A stretch of 14,835 nt of DNA from JAIRVZ01 sp031553415 (GCA_031553415.1 JAVBLO010000114.1:1-14835), one strand, 5' to 3'. Positions 6,906-14,081 are shown, counted from the stretch's first letter. Numbers and translations: made by a program. The notes: generated by a model from the sequence alone, not told the origin.

Positions 6906-8492
6906 TTACAGTTGAGGACCAGCTGGAATCAAATCTTTACCTTCAGGCAAGTATTGCTCGAAGTTTTTGATATATTTAGCGGCCAAAGATTTAGCTTTAG
7001 TTTCCCAATCAGCAACATTAGCGTAAGTTGAACGGGGATCCAAGATATCAGAAACTCCCGGTAATGATTTAGGAGCAGTTAAGTTCAAGATAGGAACGTT
7101 TACTCTTTCAGCTTTCTCAATAGAACCGTCGATGATAGCATCGATGATAGCACGAGTGTCTTTCAAAGAGATACGTTTTCCTGTTCCGTTCCAACCGGTG
7201 TTCACCAAATATGCTTTAGCATTGTGTTCTTTCATTTTGTCGCCCAATGTTTTTGCATACATAGTTGGGTGCAAAGTCAGGAAAGCTTCACCGAAAGCAG
7301 GAGAGAAAGAAGGAACCGGTTCTGTAATACCACGTTCTGTTCCGGCTAATTTTGAAGTGTAACCGCAAAGGAAGTGATATTGAGCCTGTTTGTCGTCCAG
7401 AATAGAAACCGGAGGTAATACTCCGAATGCGTCAGCTGAAAGATAAACGATTTTGCTGGCGTGACCTGCTCTTGAAGGAAGAACGATTTTGTTGATGAAA
7501 GTGATAGGATAAGAAACACGAGTGTTTTCTGTTTTTGAAGCTTCTTTAGAGAAGTCAGGAGTTCCGTCAGCTTTCACTGTTACGTTTTCCAACAAAGCGT
7601 CACGACGGATAGCCCTCCAGATATCAGGTTCGTTTTCTTTGCTCAAGTCGATAACTTTCGCATAGCAACCACCTTCGTAGTTGAATACTCCGTTATTGTC
7701 CCATCCGTGTTCGTCGTCTCCAATCAAATAACGTTTTGGGTCAGCAGAAAGAGTAGTTTTACCTGTTCCAGATAAACCAAAAAATACAGCAACATCACCA
7801 TCTTTACCTACGTTGGCAGAACAGTGCATAGAAGCGATACCACGCAATGGCAAATAGTAGTTTTGCATAGCAAACATACCTTTTTTCATTTCGCCGCCAT
7901 ACCATGTACCACCAATGATTTGAACTTTTTCTGTCAGGTTGAACATTACATATACTTCAGAGTTCAAACCTTGTTCTTTCCAGTTAGGATTAGTAGTTTT
8001 AGAACCGTTGAATACTACGAAATCAGGTTCGCCGAAGTTAGCCAATTCGAAGTGAGAAGGACGGATGAACATGTTTGTTACAAAGTGAGCCTGCCAGGCA
8101 ACCTCCATGATGAAACGAACTTTCATACGGGTATCTTCGTTAGTTCCACAGAATGTATCTACTACGTATAATTTCTTAGCTGTATTTAATTGTTTTAAAG
8201 TCAAAGCCTTGCAGTGATCCCAGACTTCTTTACCAACCGGCTGATTGATAGTTCCATCCCACCAAATTGTATTTTCAGATACGGAATCTTTTACAATATA
8301 ACGGTCTTTAGGTGAACGGCCTGTGAATTTACCTGTATCAACAGAAACTGCGCCGGTGTTAGTTAATGTACCTTTTTCGAATCCTTCGTTTTTCGGATCC
8401 ATTTCAGCTTGGAAAAGCTCTTCGTAAGACGGATTATGAACAACTTCGATGTTGCCGCTAATGCCATACTTGTTTAAATCTAAATTTGCCAT
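6906..8492 (-). CDS. pckA: phosphoenolpyruvate carboxykinase (ATP)
   Basis: Interconverts oxaloacetate plus ATP with PEP, CO2 and ADP in the cytosol. In Bacteroidales it often runs in the carboxylating direction, fixing CO2 on the way to succinate, as well as in gluconeogenesis. The 528 residues are typical of the ATP-dependent form. Motifs in order: FTGRSPKDR (56-64), GGTWYGGEMKKG (194-205), the P-loop GLSGTGKTTLSADP (239-252), LIGDDEHGW (256-264) for metal binding, and ENTRVSYPI (322-330). All recognised catalytic motifs are intact. The ATG at 8492 is followed by the usual short N-terminal MANLDL. It is a single-gene unit: its own promoter lies upstream (8555-8583) and a strong terminator follows. 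Codon choice looks more uniform than in the neighbours, consistent with a highly expressed gene; I judged that by eye only. Confidence 0.98.
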   Translation of the reverse strand: MANLDLNKYGISGNIEVVHNPSYEELFQAEMDPKNEGFEKGTLTNTGAVSVDTGKFTGRSPKDRYIVKDSVSENTIWWDGTINQPVGKEVWDHCKALTLKQLNTAKKLYVVDTFCGTNEDTRMKVRFIMEVAWQAHFVTNMFIRPSHFELANFGEPDFVVFNGSKTTNPNWKEQGLNSEVYVMFNLTEKVQIIGGTWYGGEMKKGMFAMQNYYLPLRGIASMHCSANVGKDGDVAVFFGLSGTGKTTLSADPKRYLIGDDEHGWDNNGVFNYEGGCYAKVIDLSKENEPDIWRAIRRDALLENVTVKADGTPDFSKEASKTENTRVSYPITFINKIVLPSRAGHASKIVYLSADAFGVLPPVSILDDKQAQYHFLCGYTSKLAGTERGITEPVPSFSPAFGEAFLTLHPTMYAKTLGDKMKEHNAKAYLVNTGWNGTGKRISLKDTRAIIDAIIDGSIEKAERVNVPILNLTAPKSLPGVSDILDPRSTYANVADWETKAKSLAAKYIKNFEQYLPEGKDLIPAGPQL

Positions 8493-8554
8493 TGTACAAT
8501 GAATTTAATAGATTGATTTTATAGTGTTTTTATTCTCTCTTTTTAAACCGACCA

Positions 8555-8583
8555 CAAAAGTAACACTTTACTTTCAATTCAAA
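8555..8583 (-). promoter_or_regulatory. promoter of pckA
   Basis: On the minus strand TTTG (8580-8583) and TACTTTTG (8555-8562) match the Bacteroidetes -33 and -7 elements. The 17-base gap is a little shorter than the usual 19-21. The -7 element ends 62 bases before the pckA ATG, leaving a leader of about 55 bases. Confidence 0.6.
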
Positions 8584-8677
8584 ACTCAATTAAAGAAATA
8601 TTTCCGCAATAAAGACAAAAATTATGTTTTATAACAAGTTTTAAGAAAATGTGTCTAAATTTATAGGAATCTCTTCA

Positions 8678-8685
8678 TAATTTTG
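8678..8685 (+). promoter_or_regulatory. -7 element ahead of the lipoprotein stump
   Basis: TAATTTTG matches TAnnTTTG 34 bases before the ATG at 8720 on the plus strand. No clear -33 element is visible. If active, the lipoprotein fragment would still be transcribed and would read into the antisense of the GHL10 gene. Confidence 0.45.
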
Positions 8686-8719
8686 TCAATCAGATGTACG
8701 ATAAAAAAACAATGACAAC

Positions 8720-8926
8720 ATGATGAAAAGAACAATTTTTAGATTGAATTTGGTTGTAGTATTGCTTCTTACCGGTTTCGTTTCTTGCAGTAAAGACTCT
8801 GAAACACCTGCTTATGAAAAAGGTAATTTAATCGGGGATTATGTGGGTAATTGCAGTGTTTCATTAGAAATCACAATTTCACTTTTTGCACCCGGCCTTC
8901 TTCCGATTCATTATAAAAACGGTTGA
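8720..8926 (+). pseudogene. truncated lipoprotein gene
   Basis: The 68-codon frame opens as a textbook Bacteroidetes lipoprotein: basic MMKR, a hydrophobic stretch (about 9-20), a lipobox-like FVSC with Cys23, then SKDSET. After that GDYVGNCSVSL (39-49) looks like the first strand of a beta-barrel or calycin-like domain, similar in style to the GTYxGTL openings of small Bacteroidales lipoproteins. From about residue 51 the frame is simply the antisense of the last codons of the convergent GHL10 gene, which ends at 8871. The mature part would be only about 45 residues, with no complete domain. The simplest reading is that the 3' portion was lost by a deletion or rearrangement with a breakpoint near 8868. 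A genuine very short lipoprotein is less likely but not excluded. An upstream -7 element (8678-8685) is intact. Confidence 0.62.
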
Positions 8927-10385
8927 CTGTTGTAACCACATATACATATTCTTGTTGTCCGGTTTTATAGGGCAAAAGATATTCTGTATTGCGGGTGATT
9001 GTAACGATTTTAGAAACATCTTCCAGGTTAAGCACCTCATTTTCACGGAAACGGTATATTATAAAATGTTGGGCAGTTTTCGGTTTTTTCACATTACCAT
9101 CTCGCTTCCATTTCAGCATGTAACCATCTTTTGTCCATTCCGTTTTCAATGATTTTACTTCTTTTGGTGATTTATCATTCAGATGCAGATAAGCCGGAAT
9201 CAATGCAGGATAACGTTGATATTTGTATTTCAGGCTATCTGCAATACCACCCAGGTTTTTTGTCAATTCATAAGCATGAAAAAAGCAATCGCCATAAATG
9301 GCAGGCGTTTTGCGTTCCAGCTCCATTTTCCGGGTTAATTGATTTTTGCCTGAACTATATAAATCAGGCGTATTCATGGTGCGGGAAATATTTTGGCCGA
9401 TATATAGATGTGCCCCATAATTATTACGGCTCCACCAATCAACCAAAGTTGCATAATCAGCAGCCTGGTGGCCAATTTCCCAATAAATCTGAGGGATATT
9501 ATAATCAATCCATCCTTTTTCCACCCAAAGTTTTACATCAGCATACAGTTCGGAATAACCCTGTAAACCTTTTGTATTGCTTCCTGAAGCATCGGGAGTA
9601 TCTTTCTTATTCCGGTAAATACCAAAAGGACCAACACCGAAACGAACCCACGACTTTTCTTTTTTGATGGTTTTATTCATTTTTTCTATCAAAAGATTCA
9701 CATTATCGCGCCGCCAATCGTCTTTTTGGTCAGGAGAAAAGCCTTGTTTTTTTGCGTACTTTTGAAAGCTTGCATCATCATTAAATTTTTGTCCTGCAAC
9801 CGGGTAAGGATAAAAATAATCATCAATATGAATGGCATCCACATCATACCGATCTACAATATCTTTAACAACTTTACAAATAAAATCCCTGTTTTGCGGA
9901 ATTCCGGGATCGAAATAAATTTGGTTTCCATATTTAACAAAACACTCAGGATATTTATAATAAATATGGGAACGAACCAATGCATCATTATTACTAAGTG
10001 TCACCCGGTAAGGATTTATCCATGCATGAAATTCCATATTACGTTTATGGCATTCCTCAATCATAAAATACACCGGATCGAAATAAGGATATGGAGCTAC
10101 ACCTTGTGTTCCGGTCAGATAACGACTCCACGGTTCCAGTTTAGAAGGATAAAACGCATCGGCTGCAGGACGAACCTGAAAAATAACGGCATTGAAATTC
10201 ATTGCCTGTAACTTGTCGAGCATATCAATCAAATAGCGCTGCATTTCACCACTTGACATGTTTTTATACTGGGTTTCACCCACAACATGAACCCAAACGC
10301 CACGGAATTCCCGTTTTTGTGTGATTTGGGAATAAAGAGAACTGACAAAAATGACAGAAAATAAAAGGAATAATTTGAACTTCAC
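8871..10385 (-). CDS. secreted glycosyl hydrolase-like 10 (GHL10, DUF187, YngK-like) protein
   Basis: A 504-residue exported protein. A signal peptide covers about residues 1-20 (KFKLFLLFSVIFVSSLYSQ). The GHL10 TIM-barrel domain follows: REFRGVWVHVVGE (25-37), FNAVIFQVRPAADAFYPS (64-81), FHAWINPYRV (119-128) and VDAIHIDDYFYPYP (182-195), whose acidic residues sit where a catalytic pair is expected. The last 90 or so residues look like a fibronectin III-type beta domain. The family is thought to act on cell-wall glycans or polysaccharides in the periplasm or on the surface; the substrate is unknown. The start is GTG at 10385: an in-frame stop lies just upstream and this codon gives a complete signal peptide. 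It is last in the proC-led minus-strand group, separated from the acyl-CoA synthetase by a 99-base gap filled by a long hairpin. Its stop lies inside the antisense of the lipoprotein stump. No terminator is visible after it. Confidence 0.9.
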   Translation of the reverse strand: MKFKLFLLFSVIFVSSLYSQITQKREFRGVWVHVVGETQYKNMSSGEMQRYLIDMLDKLQAMNFNAVIFQVRPAADAFYPSKLEPWSRYLTGTQGVAPYPYFDPVYFMIEECHKRNMEFHAWINPYRVTLSNNDALVRSHIYYKYPECFVKYGNQIYFDPGIPQNRDFICKVVKDIVDRYDVDAIHIDDYFYPYPVAGQKFNDDASFQKYAKKQGFSPDQKDDWRRDNVNLLIEKMNKTIKKEKSWVRFGVGPFGIYRNKKDTPDASGSNTKGLQGYSELYADVKLWVEKGWIDYNIPQIYWEIGHQAADYATLVDWWSRNNYGAHLYIGQNISRTMNTPDLYSSGKNQLTRKMELERKTPAIYGDCFFHAYELTKNLGGIADSLKYKYQRYPALIPAYLHLNDKSPKEVKSLKTEWTKDGYMLKWKRDGNVKKPKTAQHFIIYRFRENEVLNLEDVSKIVTITRNTEYLLPYKTGQQEYVYVVTTVNRFYNESEEGRVQKVKL

Positions 10386-10401
10386 TTATATTTTATTTTG
10401 G

Positions 10402-10478
10402 GACAGGATTTACGGGATTAACAGGATTTTTAAAATGAAAAATGCATTTAAAATCCTGTTAATCCCGTAAATCCTGTC
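10402..10478 (-). repeat. perfect 29-bp hairpin in the acyl-CoA synthetase/GHL10 gap
   Basis: Arms 10402-10430 and 10450-10478 are perfect reverse complements with a 19-base loop. Each arm is made of three tandem 9-mers, ACAGGATTT, ACGGGATTA, ACAGGATTT. It starts 6 bases after the upstream stop and ends 16 bases before the GTG of the next gene. On the coding strand it is followed by CCAAAATAAAA, not by a U-tract, so it is not a standard terminator for these genes. I recall similar AGGATTTA-type repeats between genes in many environmental bacteria, which suggests a dispersed intergenic repeat, but I cannot verify that here. Confidence 0.9.
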
Positions 10479-10484
10479 TAATAA

Positions 10485-12143
10485 TTATGATTTTTTTGCT
10501 TCATTACGAATTTGTACGCGACGAATTTTTCCGCTGATGGTTTTTGGTAATTCTTCAACAAATTCGATAATGCGCGGATATTTATATGGAGCTGTTACGT
10601 TCTTTACGTGCTCCTGAATTTCTTTGATGAGAGCTTCTCCCGCTTTGGATTTATAATCCGGAGCAAGAATAATCGTTGCTTTCACTACCTGGCCACGTAC
10701 TTCATCAGGAACCCCGGTAATGGCACATTCCACCACAGCTGGATGAGTCATCAAAGCGCTTTCCACTTCGAATGGTCCGATACGATAACCAGAACTCTTG
10801 ATTACATCATCATTACGGCCTACAAACCAGTAATATCCGTCTTCATCGCGCCAGGCAATATCTCCAGTATGATAAACATCATCGAAATATACATTTTCTG
10901 TAAGCTCCTTATCGCGGTAATATCCTAAAAACAATCCGATGGGTTTCTTACTATTCGTGCGGATAATGATTTCACCTTGCTCTCCGTCTTCAGCACTTCG
11001 TCCGTCAGGAGTAAGCAAATCCATATCATAAGCCGGATTGGGAACGCCCATTGAACCGGGTTTAGGGTCCATCCAAGGGAATGTAGCAATAGTAACTGTT
11101 GTTTCTGTTTGTCCGAAACCTTCCATCAACTTAATACCTGTAGCTTTAAGGAATGCTTCATAAACCGAAGGATTTAATGGTTCTCCTGCAATCGTACAAT
11201 ATTTCAAAGATGATAAATCATATTTACTCAAATCTTCCCGGATCATAAACCGGAAAACAGTTGGGGGTGCGCAGAATGAAGTAACCTTGTACTTCTGCAT
11301 AACCGCCAGCAAATCGGCAGGTGTAAATTTGTCATGGTCATAAACAAACACACATGCACCTGCGAGCCATTGGCCATATAACTTCCCCCAGGCTGCTTTT
11401 GCCCAACCTGTATCGGCCAAAGTAAGATGCAGGCTATCTTCATTCAGGTTTTGCCAGTATTTGGCAGTAACAATATGCCCCAAAGGATAAGCATAGTTAT
11501 GGATAACCATTTTAGGATTTCCGGTTGTTCCTGAAGTGAAATAAAGCAACATAATATCTTCGTTTGTATTTACATGTTGCGGGCGCAGGAATGGCGGAGC
11601 GCTTTCAATTCCTTTGTGGAAATCTTCCCAGCCTTCCGGAATATATGGGCCGACAGAAACTACTTTCTTTACAGTTGGGCATTCAGGCAAAGCATCATTT
11701 ACATGTTGTGTTACCAACTCTTCTCCAACTGTAACAATCGCTTTGATATCAGCCGCATTACTTCTGTAGATAATATCTTTTTTAGTCAACAAGTGAGTAG
11801 CAGGAATAGCTACAGCGCCTATTTTATGTAATGCGATTACAGCAAACCAGTATTCATAACGGCGTTTCAACACCAACATTACCATATCACCCTTTTCGAT
11901 GCCGAGTGTACGGAAATAAGATGCAGTCCTGTCGGTTTGCTTTTTCAATTCATGAAAAGTAAAATCAATATGTTCACCTTTATCATTTGTCCAACATAAT
12001 GCACGTTTGTCCGGTGCAATACAAGCCCATTCATCAACAACATCATAGCCGAAATTGAAATTTCCGGGAACTTTTATTTCAAAATTTGACCTAAAATCTT
12101 CCAGGTTTGCAAAAACAACCTGCTTCAGATACTTCTCAATCAT
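10485..12143 (-). CDS. AMP-forming acyl-CoA synthetase (acetyl-/medium-chain type)
   Basis: Activates a carboxylic acid with ATP to an acyl-adenylate and transfers it to CoA, in the cytosol. The 552 residues carry the ANL-superfamily motifs: the P-loop YFTSGTTGNPK (201-211), GFGQTET (342-348), YHTGD (424-428), GRNDDVIKSSGYRIGPFEVE (442-461) with the hinge aspartate, and PKTISGKIRR (533-542) with the adenylation lysine at 539. The pattern DTGWAKAAWGKLYGQWL (244-260) is like ACSM medium-chain ligases and some acetyl-CoA synthetases; chain length cannot be settled from this. It is shorter than classical Acs (about 650). ATG 12143 is the natural start. The gene ahead is an XRE-cupin regulator, a pairing I recall as recurrent in Bacteroidales, which suggests control by a related metabolite. 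An 87-base gap with a 27-bp hairpin and no promoter motif separates the two. Confidence 0.94.
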   Translation of the reverse strand: MIEKYLKQVVFANLEDFRSNFEIKVPGNFNFGYDVVDEWACIAPDKRALCWTNDKGEHIDFTFHELKKQTDRTASYFRTLGIEKGDMVMLVLKRRYEYWFAVIALHKIGAVAIPATHLLTKKDIIYRSNAADIKAIVTVGEELVTQHVNDALPECPTVKKVVSVGPYIPEGWEDFHKGIESAPPFLRPQHVNTNEDIMLLYFTSGTTGNPKMVIHNYAYPLGHIVTAKYWQNLNEDSLHLTLADTGWAKAAWGKLYGQWLAGACVFVYDHDKFTPADLLAVMQKYKVTSFCAPPTVFRFMIREDLSKYDLSSLKYCTIAGEPLNPSVYEAFLKATGIKLMEGFGQTETTVTIATFPWMDPKPGSMGVPNPAYDMDLLTPDGRSAEDGEQGEIIIRTNSKKPIGLFLGYYRDKELTENVYFDDVYHTGDIAWRDEDGYYWFVGRNDDVIKSSGYRIGPFEVESALMTHPAVVECAITGVPDEVRGQVVKATIILAPDYKSKAGEALIKEIQEHVKNVTAPYKYPRIIEFVEELPKTISGKIRRVQIRNEAKKS

Positions 12144-12158
12144 TATTTTATTTTTTGC

Positions 12159-12223
12159 ACCATGGAGTCATGGAGTACACGGAGAGTTTAATTTATTCTC
12201 CATGTACTCCATGACTCCATGGT
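12159..12223 (-). repeat. 27-bp hairpin in the XRE-cupin/acyl-CoA synthetase gap
   Basis: Arms 12159-12185 and 12197-12223 pair with one exception (C12180 opposite A12202), around an 11-base loop. In minus-strand RNA the exception becomes a G-U pair, so the transcript of the flanking genes can pair fully. Each arm is built of short tandem units, CATGGAGT, CATGGAGTA, CACGGAGA. It begins 7 bases after the upstream stop and ends 15 bases before the ATG. The following bases on the coding strand are TGCAAAAAATAAAATA, not a U-tract. Unlike in sequence but alike in design to the hairpin at 10402-10478. Confidence 0.9.
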
Positions 12224-12230
12224 AAATTAA

Positions 12231-12779
12231 CTACATAATTATTGCTAAAAATTTCACGGGTTTACCATCCAATGCTTTCATTCCGTGAAGATTGGAAGAA
12301 TCAAAATAGATGCTATCTCCTTCTTCCAGAATCAAATCTTTATGGTTGATACGGAATTGCAATCGGCCTTCGAGCACATAATTGAACTCTTGTCCTATGT
12401 GCGTATTCAAATAAATCGGACTTGAATTAGGTTCAACCGTTACTTCGAAAGGTTCGGCTTTCGGATTTTTGAATCCGCTTGCCAAAGCCTGGTATTTATA
12501 CGCTTTTGTTCTTTCGATAGAAATCCCTTTACCTTTTCTTGTAAGGAAATAAGCTTTCATTCTGGGTTCTTCACCCGAAATGAAAGTGGAAGTTTCTATT
12601 CCGAAAACCTGGGCAATATCAAAAAGATAACTCATCGGGATGTCTACATCTCCCGATTCATACAATTCAATATCATCCGGCGATTTATTGCATTTCACCC
12701 CCATTTCTTCGAGAGAAAGGTCAAGCGAATCACGCAATCCTTTCAATCGCTCTGCTATTTGTTTAATTTGCTCATTCAT
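12231..12779 (-). CDS. XRE-family transcriptional regulator with C-terminal cupin domain
   Basis: A 182-residue two-domain regulator. An XRE/Cro-type helix-turn-helix occupies about 6-66 (IAERLKGLRDSLDLSLEEMG, then the recognition-helix region SPDDIELYESGDVDIP and YLFDIAQVFGI). A cupin_2 barrel covers about 112-181: HIGQEFNYVLEGRLQFRI (127-144) and LEEGDSIYFDSSNLHGMKAL (151-170). Of the usual metal ligands, H127, E131 and H165 are visible, so the pocket may bind a metal or small effector. Such proteins are cytosolic DNA-binding sensors. ATG 12779 lies 6 bases after the proC stop, so the two are co-transcribed. The gene after it, an acyl-CoA synthetase, is its likely target; autoregulation is possible, but no operator is recognisable. 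Confidence 0.92.
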   Translation of the reverse strand: MNEQIKQIAERLKGLRDSLDLSLEEMGVKCNKSPDDIELYESGDVDIPMSYLFDIAQVFGIETSTFISGEEPRMKAYFLTRKGKGISIERTKAYKYQALASGFKNPKAEPFEVTVEPNSSPIYLNTHIGQEFNYVLEGRLQFRINHKDLILEEGDSIYFDSSNLHGMKALDGKPVKFLAIIM

Positions 12780-12785
12780 AATTTA

Positions 12786-13583
12786 TTATTTGCTTGCTTT
12801 CAATCCCTTAATAATCGCATTAGAAAACCCATTGGCTTCCATTTCATTCAAACCTTTGATAGTGATTCCACCGGGAGTCGTTACTTTATCAATTTCTTCT
12901 TCGGGGTTAGATCCCGTTTGCAATAACAATCCGGCAGCGCCTTTCATTGTATGAACGATTAAATCCTGCGCTTCGCGAGGATGAAATCCCATTTCAACAC
13001 CAGCTTGCATGGCAGCCCTTACGTAACGAAAAAAATAAGCTATTCCACAAGAAGTTAGTGCGATACCATTCGCTAATTTAGCTTCATCAATAATAACTGA
13101 TTTACCCATTTCATTGAAAATTTTCACCAGTAAATCTTGCTGTTCAGATGATGCGTTTTTAGATGATATCAATGTCATACTTTCACCTACAGCAATAGCG
13201 GTATTTGGAATCACACGGAAAAGGGTGGGTAATTCAAATGGATCGTTTAATCTTTTCAGTGATTCATTTATTTCGGCAATAGTAACTCCTGAAGCTATAG
13301 AAACCAGAATATGCCGGCTATAATCCAATTTAGATTTAATATCCCAGATAACATCCTGTACCAACCATGGTTTAACCGCCAGAATGATAATATCCGCCTG
13401 CGGAATAATATCATAATCTTCTAATTTTGTGTTAATTTCAGGAGCAAATGCCTTGAGAGCATCCAAAGGTTCCTTACGTACATCTATTGCAGTTATATCA
13501 CTTGCCTTAAAAACAGTTCCCTGTATCAATCCCCTGACAATTGCACTGCCTATATTTCCACAACCAATAATTGCTATTTTCAT
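12786..13583 (-). CDS. proC: pyrroline-5-carboxylate reductase
   Basis: Catalyses the last step of proline synthesis, reducing 1-pyrroline-5-carboxylate with NAD(P)H in the cytosol. The 265 residues are the usual length. The Rossmann nucleotide-binding motif IIGCGNIGSAIVRGL lies at 5-19. The mid-domain has VIPNTAIAVGES near 134-145. The dimerising C-terminal domain has LTSCGIAYFF and the family signature TTPGGITIKGLNEME near 235-250. ATG 13583 starts directly on the first strand of the Rossmann fold (MKIAIIG), as expected. It leads the minus-strand group proC, XRE-cupin, acyl-CoA synthetase, GHL10. A -7-like element (13618-13625) lies 34 bases upstream. Assignment is secure. Confidence 0.96.
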   Translation of the reverse strand: MKIAIIGCGNIGSAIVRGLIQGTVFKASDITAIDVRKEPLDALKAFAPEINTKLEDYDIIPQADIIILAVKPWLVQDVIWDIKSKLDYSRHILVSIASGVTIAEINESLKRLNDPFELPTLFRVIPNTAIAVGESMTLISSKNASSEQQDLLVKIFNEMGKSVIIDEAKLANGIALTSCGIAYFFRYVRAAMQAGVEMGFHPREAQDLIVHTMKGAAGLLLQTGSNPEEEIDKVTTPGGITIKGLNEMEANGFSNAIIKGLKASK

Positions 13584-13617
13584 ACCATCATTCTATTTTA
13601 ATCGACAAATTCGGTTA

Positions 13618-13625
13618 CAAATTTA
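13618..13625 (-). promoter_or_regulatory. -7 element ahead of proC
   Basis: On the minus strand these bases read TAAATTTG, matching TAnnTTTG, 34 bases before the proC ATG. No TTTG stands at the usual -33 spacing. As no similar motif occurs in the later intercistronic gaps, this may be the promoter for the whole group. Confidence 0.45.
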
Positions 13626-13766
13626 CAAAGAACAAAACATATAGGCATCTAACTTTCTATTTTTATTTAAAATTTTTCAATCATAAACCGGAAGCTACCA
13701 GAATATGATCAACTTCTGATAACTCCGATTAAATGTAACTAATGTAGCTGCCAATTTTTGAGAGAA

Positions 13767-13802
13767 GCAATCAATATCTCTCCTTGATGCAATCAATGTC
13801 TC
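13767..13802. repeat. short direct repeat pair
   Basis: GCAATCAATATCTC (13767-13780) and GCAATCAATGTCTC (13789-13802) differ at one base and start 22 bases apart. They lie in the gene-poor stretch 13626-14016, between proC and the PD-(D/E)XK gene, and have no recognised role. Confidence 0.4.
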
Positions 13803-13887
13803 ATTTAGAAGCGCCCGGGATTGTTTCCGAAGACAGGCATTGGCATACAGGTTTTGTTCATGGGTATTTTATAAAAATTAGTTTTTA

Positions 13888-14028
13888 CTAAAGTAATTTT
13901 GTTTCTTTGACGGCCAACAAGTATAGTGTTTTGCCTTTTGGGGCAGGCAGTTCGAAATGTATGGTTTGGCTGTATGTTGATATTAGTCCAAAACCGGTAA
14001 GTGTAATTGCTGATAAAAGCGTGTAAAC
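13888..14028 (-). pseudogene. possible remnant of an exported protein gene
   Basis: A minus-strand frame of 46 codons reads like the start of an exported protein: a hydrophobic run TLLSAITLTGFGLIS, a cleavage-like STYSQ, then IHFELPAPKGKTLYLLAV, which alternates like a beta strand and resembles the N-terminus of small Bacteroidales exported proteins. It has no usable start codon and stops at TAG (13888-13890). Its beginning overlaps the hairpin at 14017-14054. A 77-codon ATG frame (13805-14038) overlaps it but has a poor composition. I treat the region as decayed coding sequence, with low certainty; the rest of 13626-14016 shows no gene. Confidence 0.28.
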
Positions 14029-14054
14029 CTCTTGACATATTGGTCTACACGCTT
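14017..14054 (-). terminator. hairpin after the PD-(D/E)XK gene, probable terminator
   Basis: Arms AAGCGTGTAAACC (14017-14029) and GGTCTACACGCTT (14042-14054) pair around a 12-base loop with one exception, A14026 opposite C14045. In minus-strand RNA this is a U-G pair, so the structure suits a minus-strand transcript. It begins 27 bases after the stop at 14082-14084 and ends in UUUU. The U-tract is short, so termination may be partial. Confidence 0.6.
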
Positions 14055-14081
14055 GATGTTTTATTTAATCACCTGAAAATT

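Noticed and set aside
9131..9667. 178-codon plus-strand frame opposite the GHL10 gene
   Set aside because: It lies wholly in the antisense of a well-recognised gene and its product resembles no protein; long antisense frames are expected from the codon bias of the sense gene.
10402..10478. Hairpin as an ordinary intrinsic terminator
   Set aside because: The bases after the stem on the coding strand are A-rich with no U-tract, and the stem is far longer than the 6853-6886 terminator in the same window.
13805..14038. 77-codon minus-strand ATG frame between proC and the PD-(D/E)XK gene
   Set aside because: Its composition (many N, T, P, R, K and no hydrophobic core) does not look like a folded protein, its ATG lies inside a terminator-like hairpin loop, and another frame over the same bases looks more protein-like.
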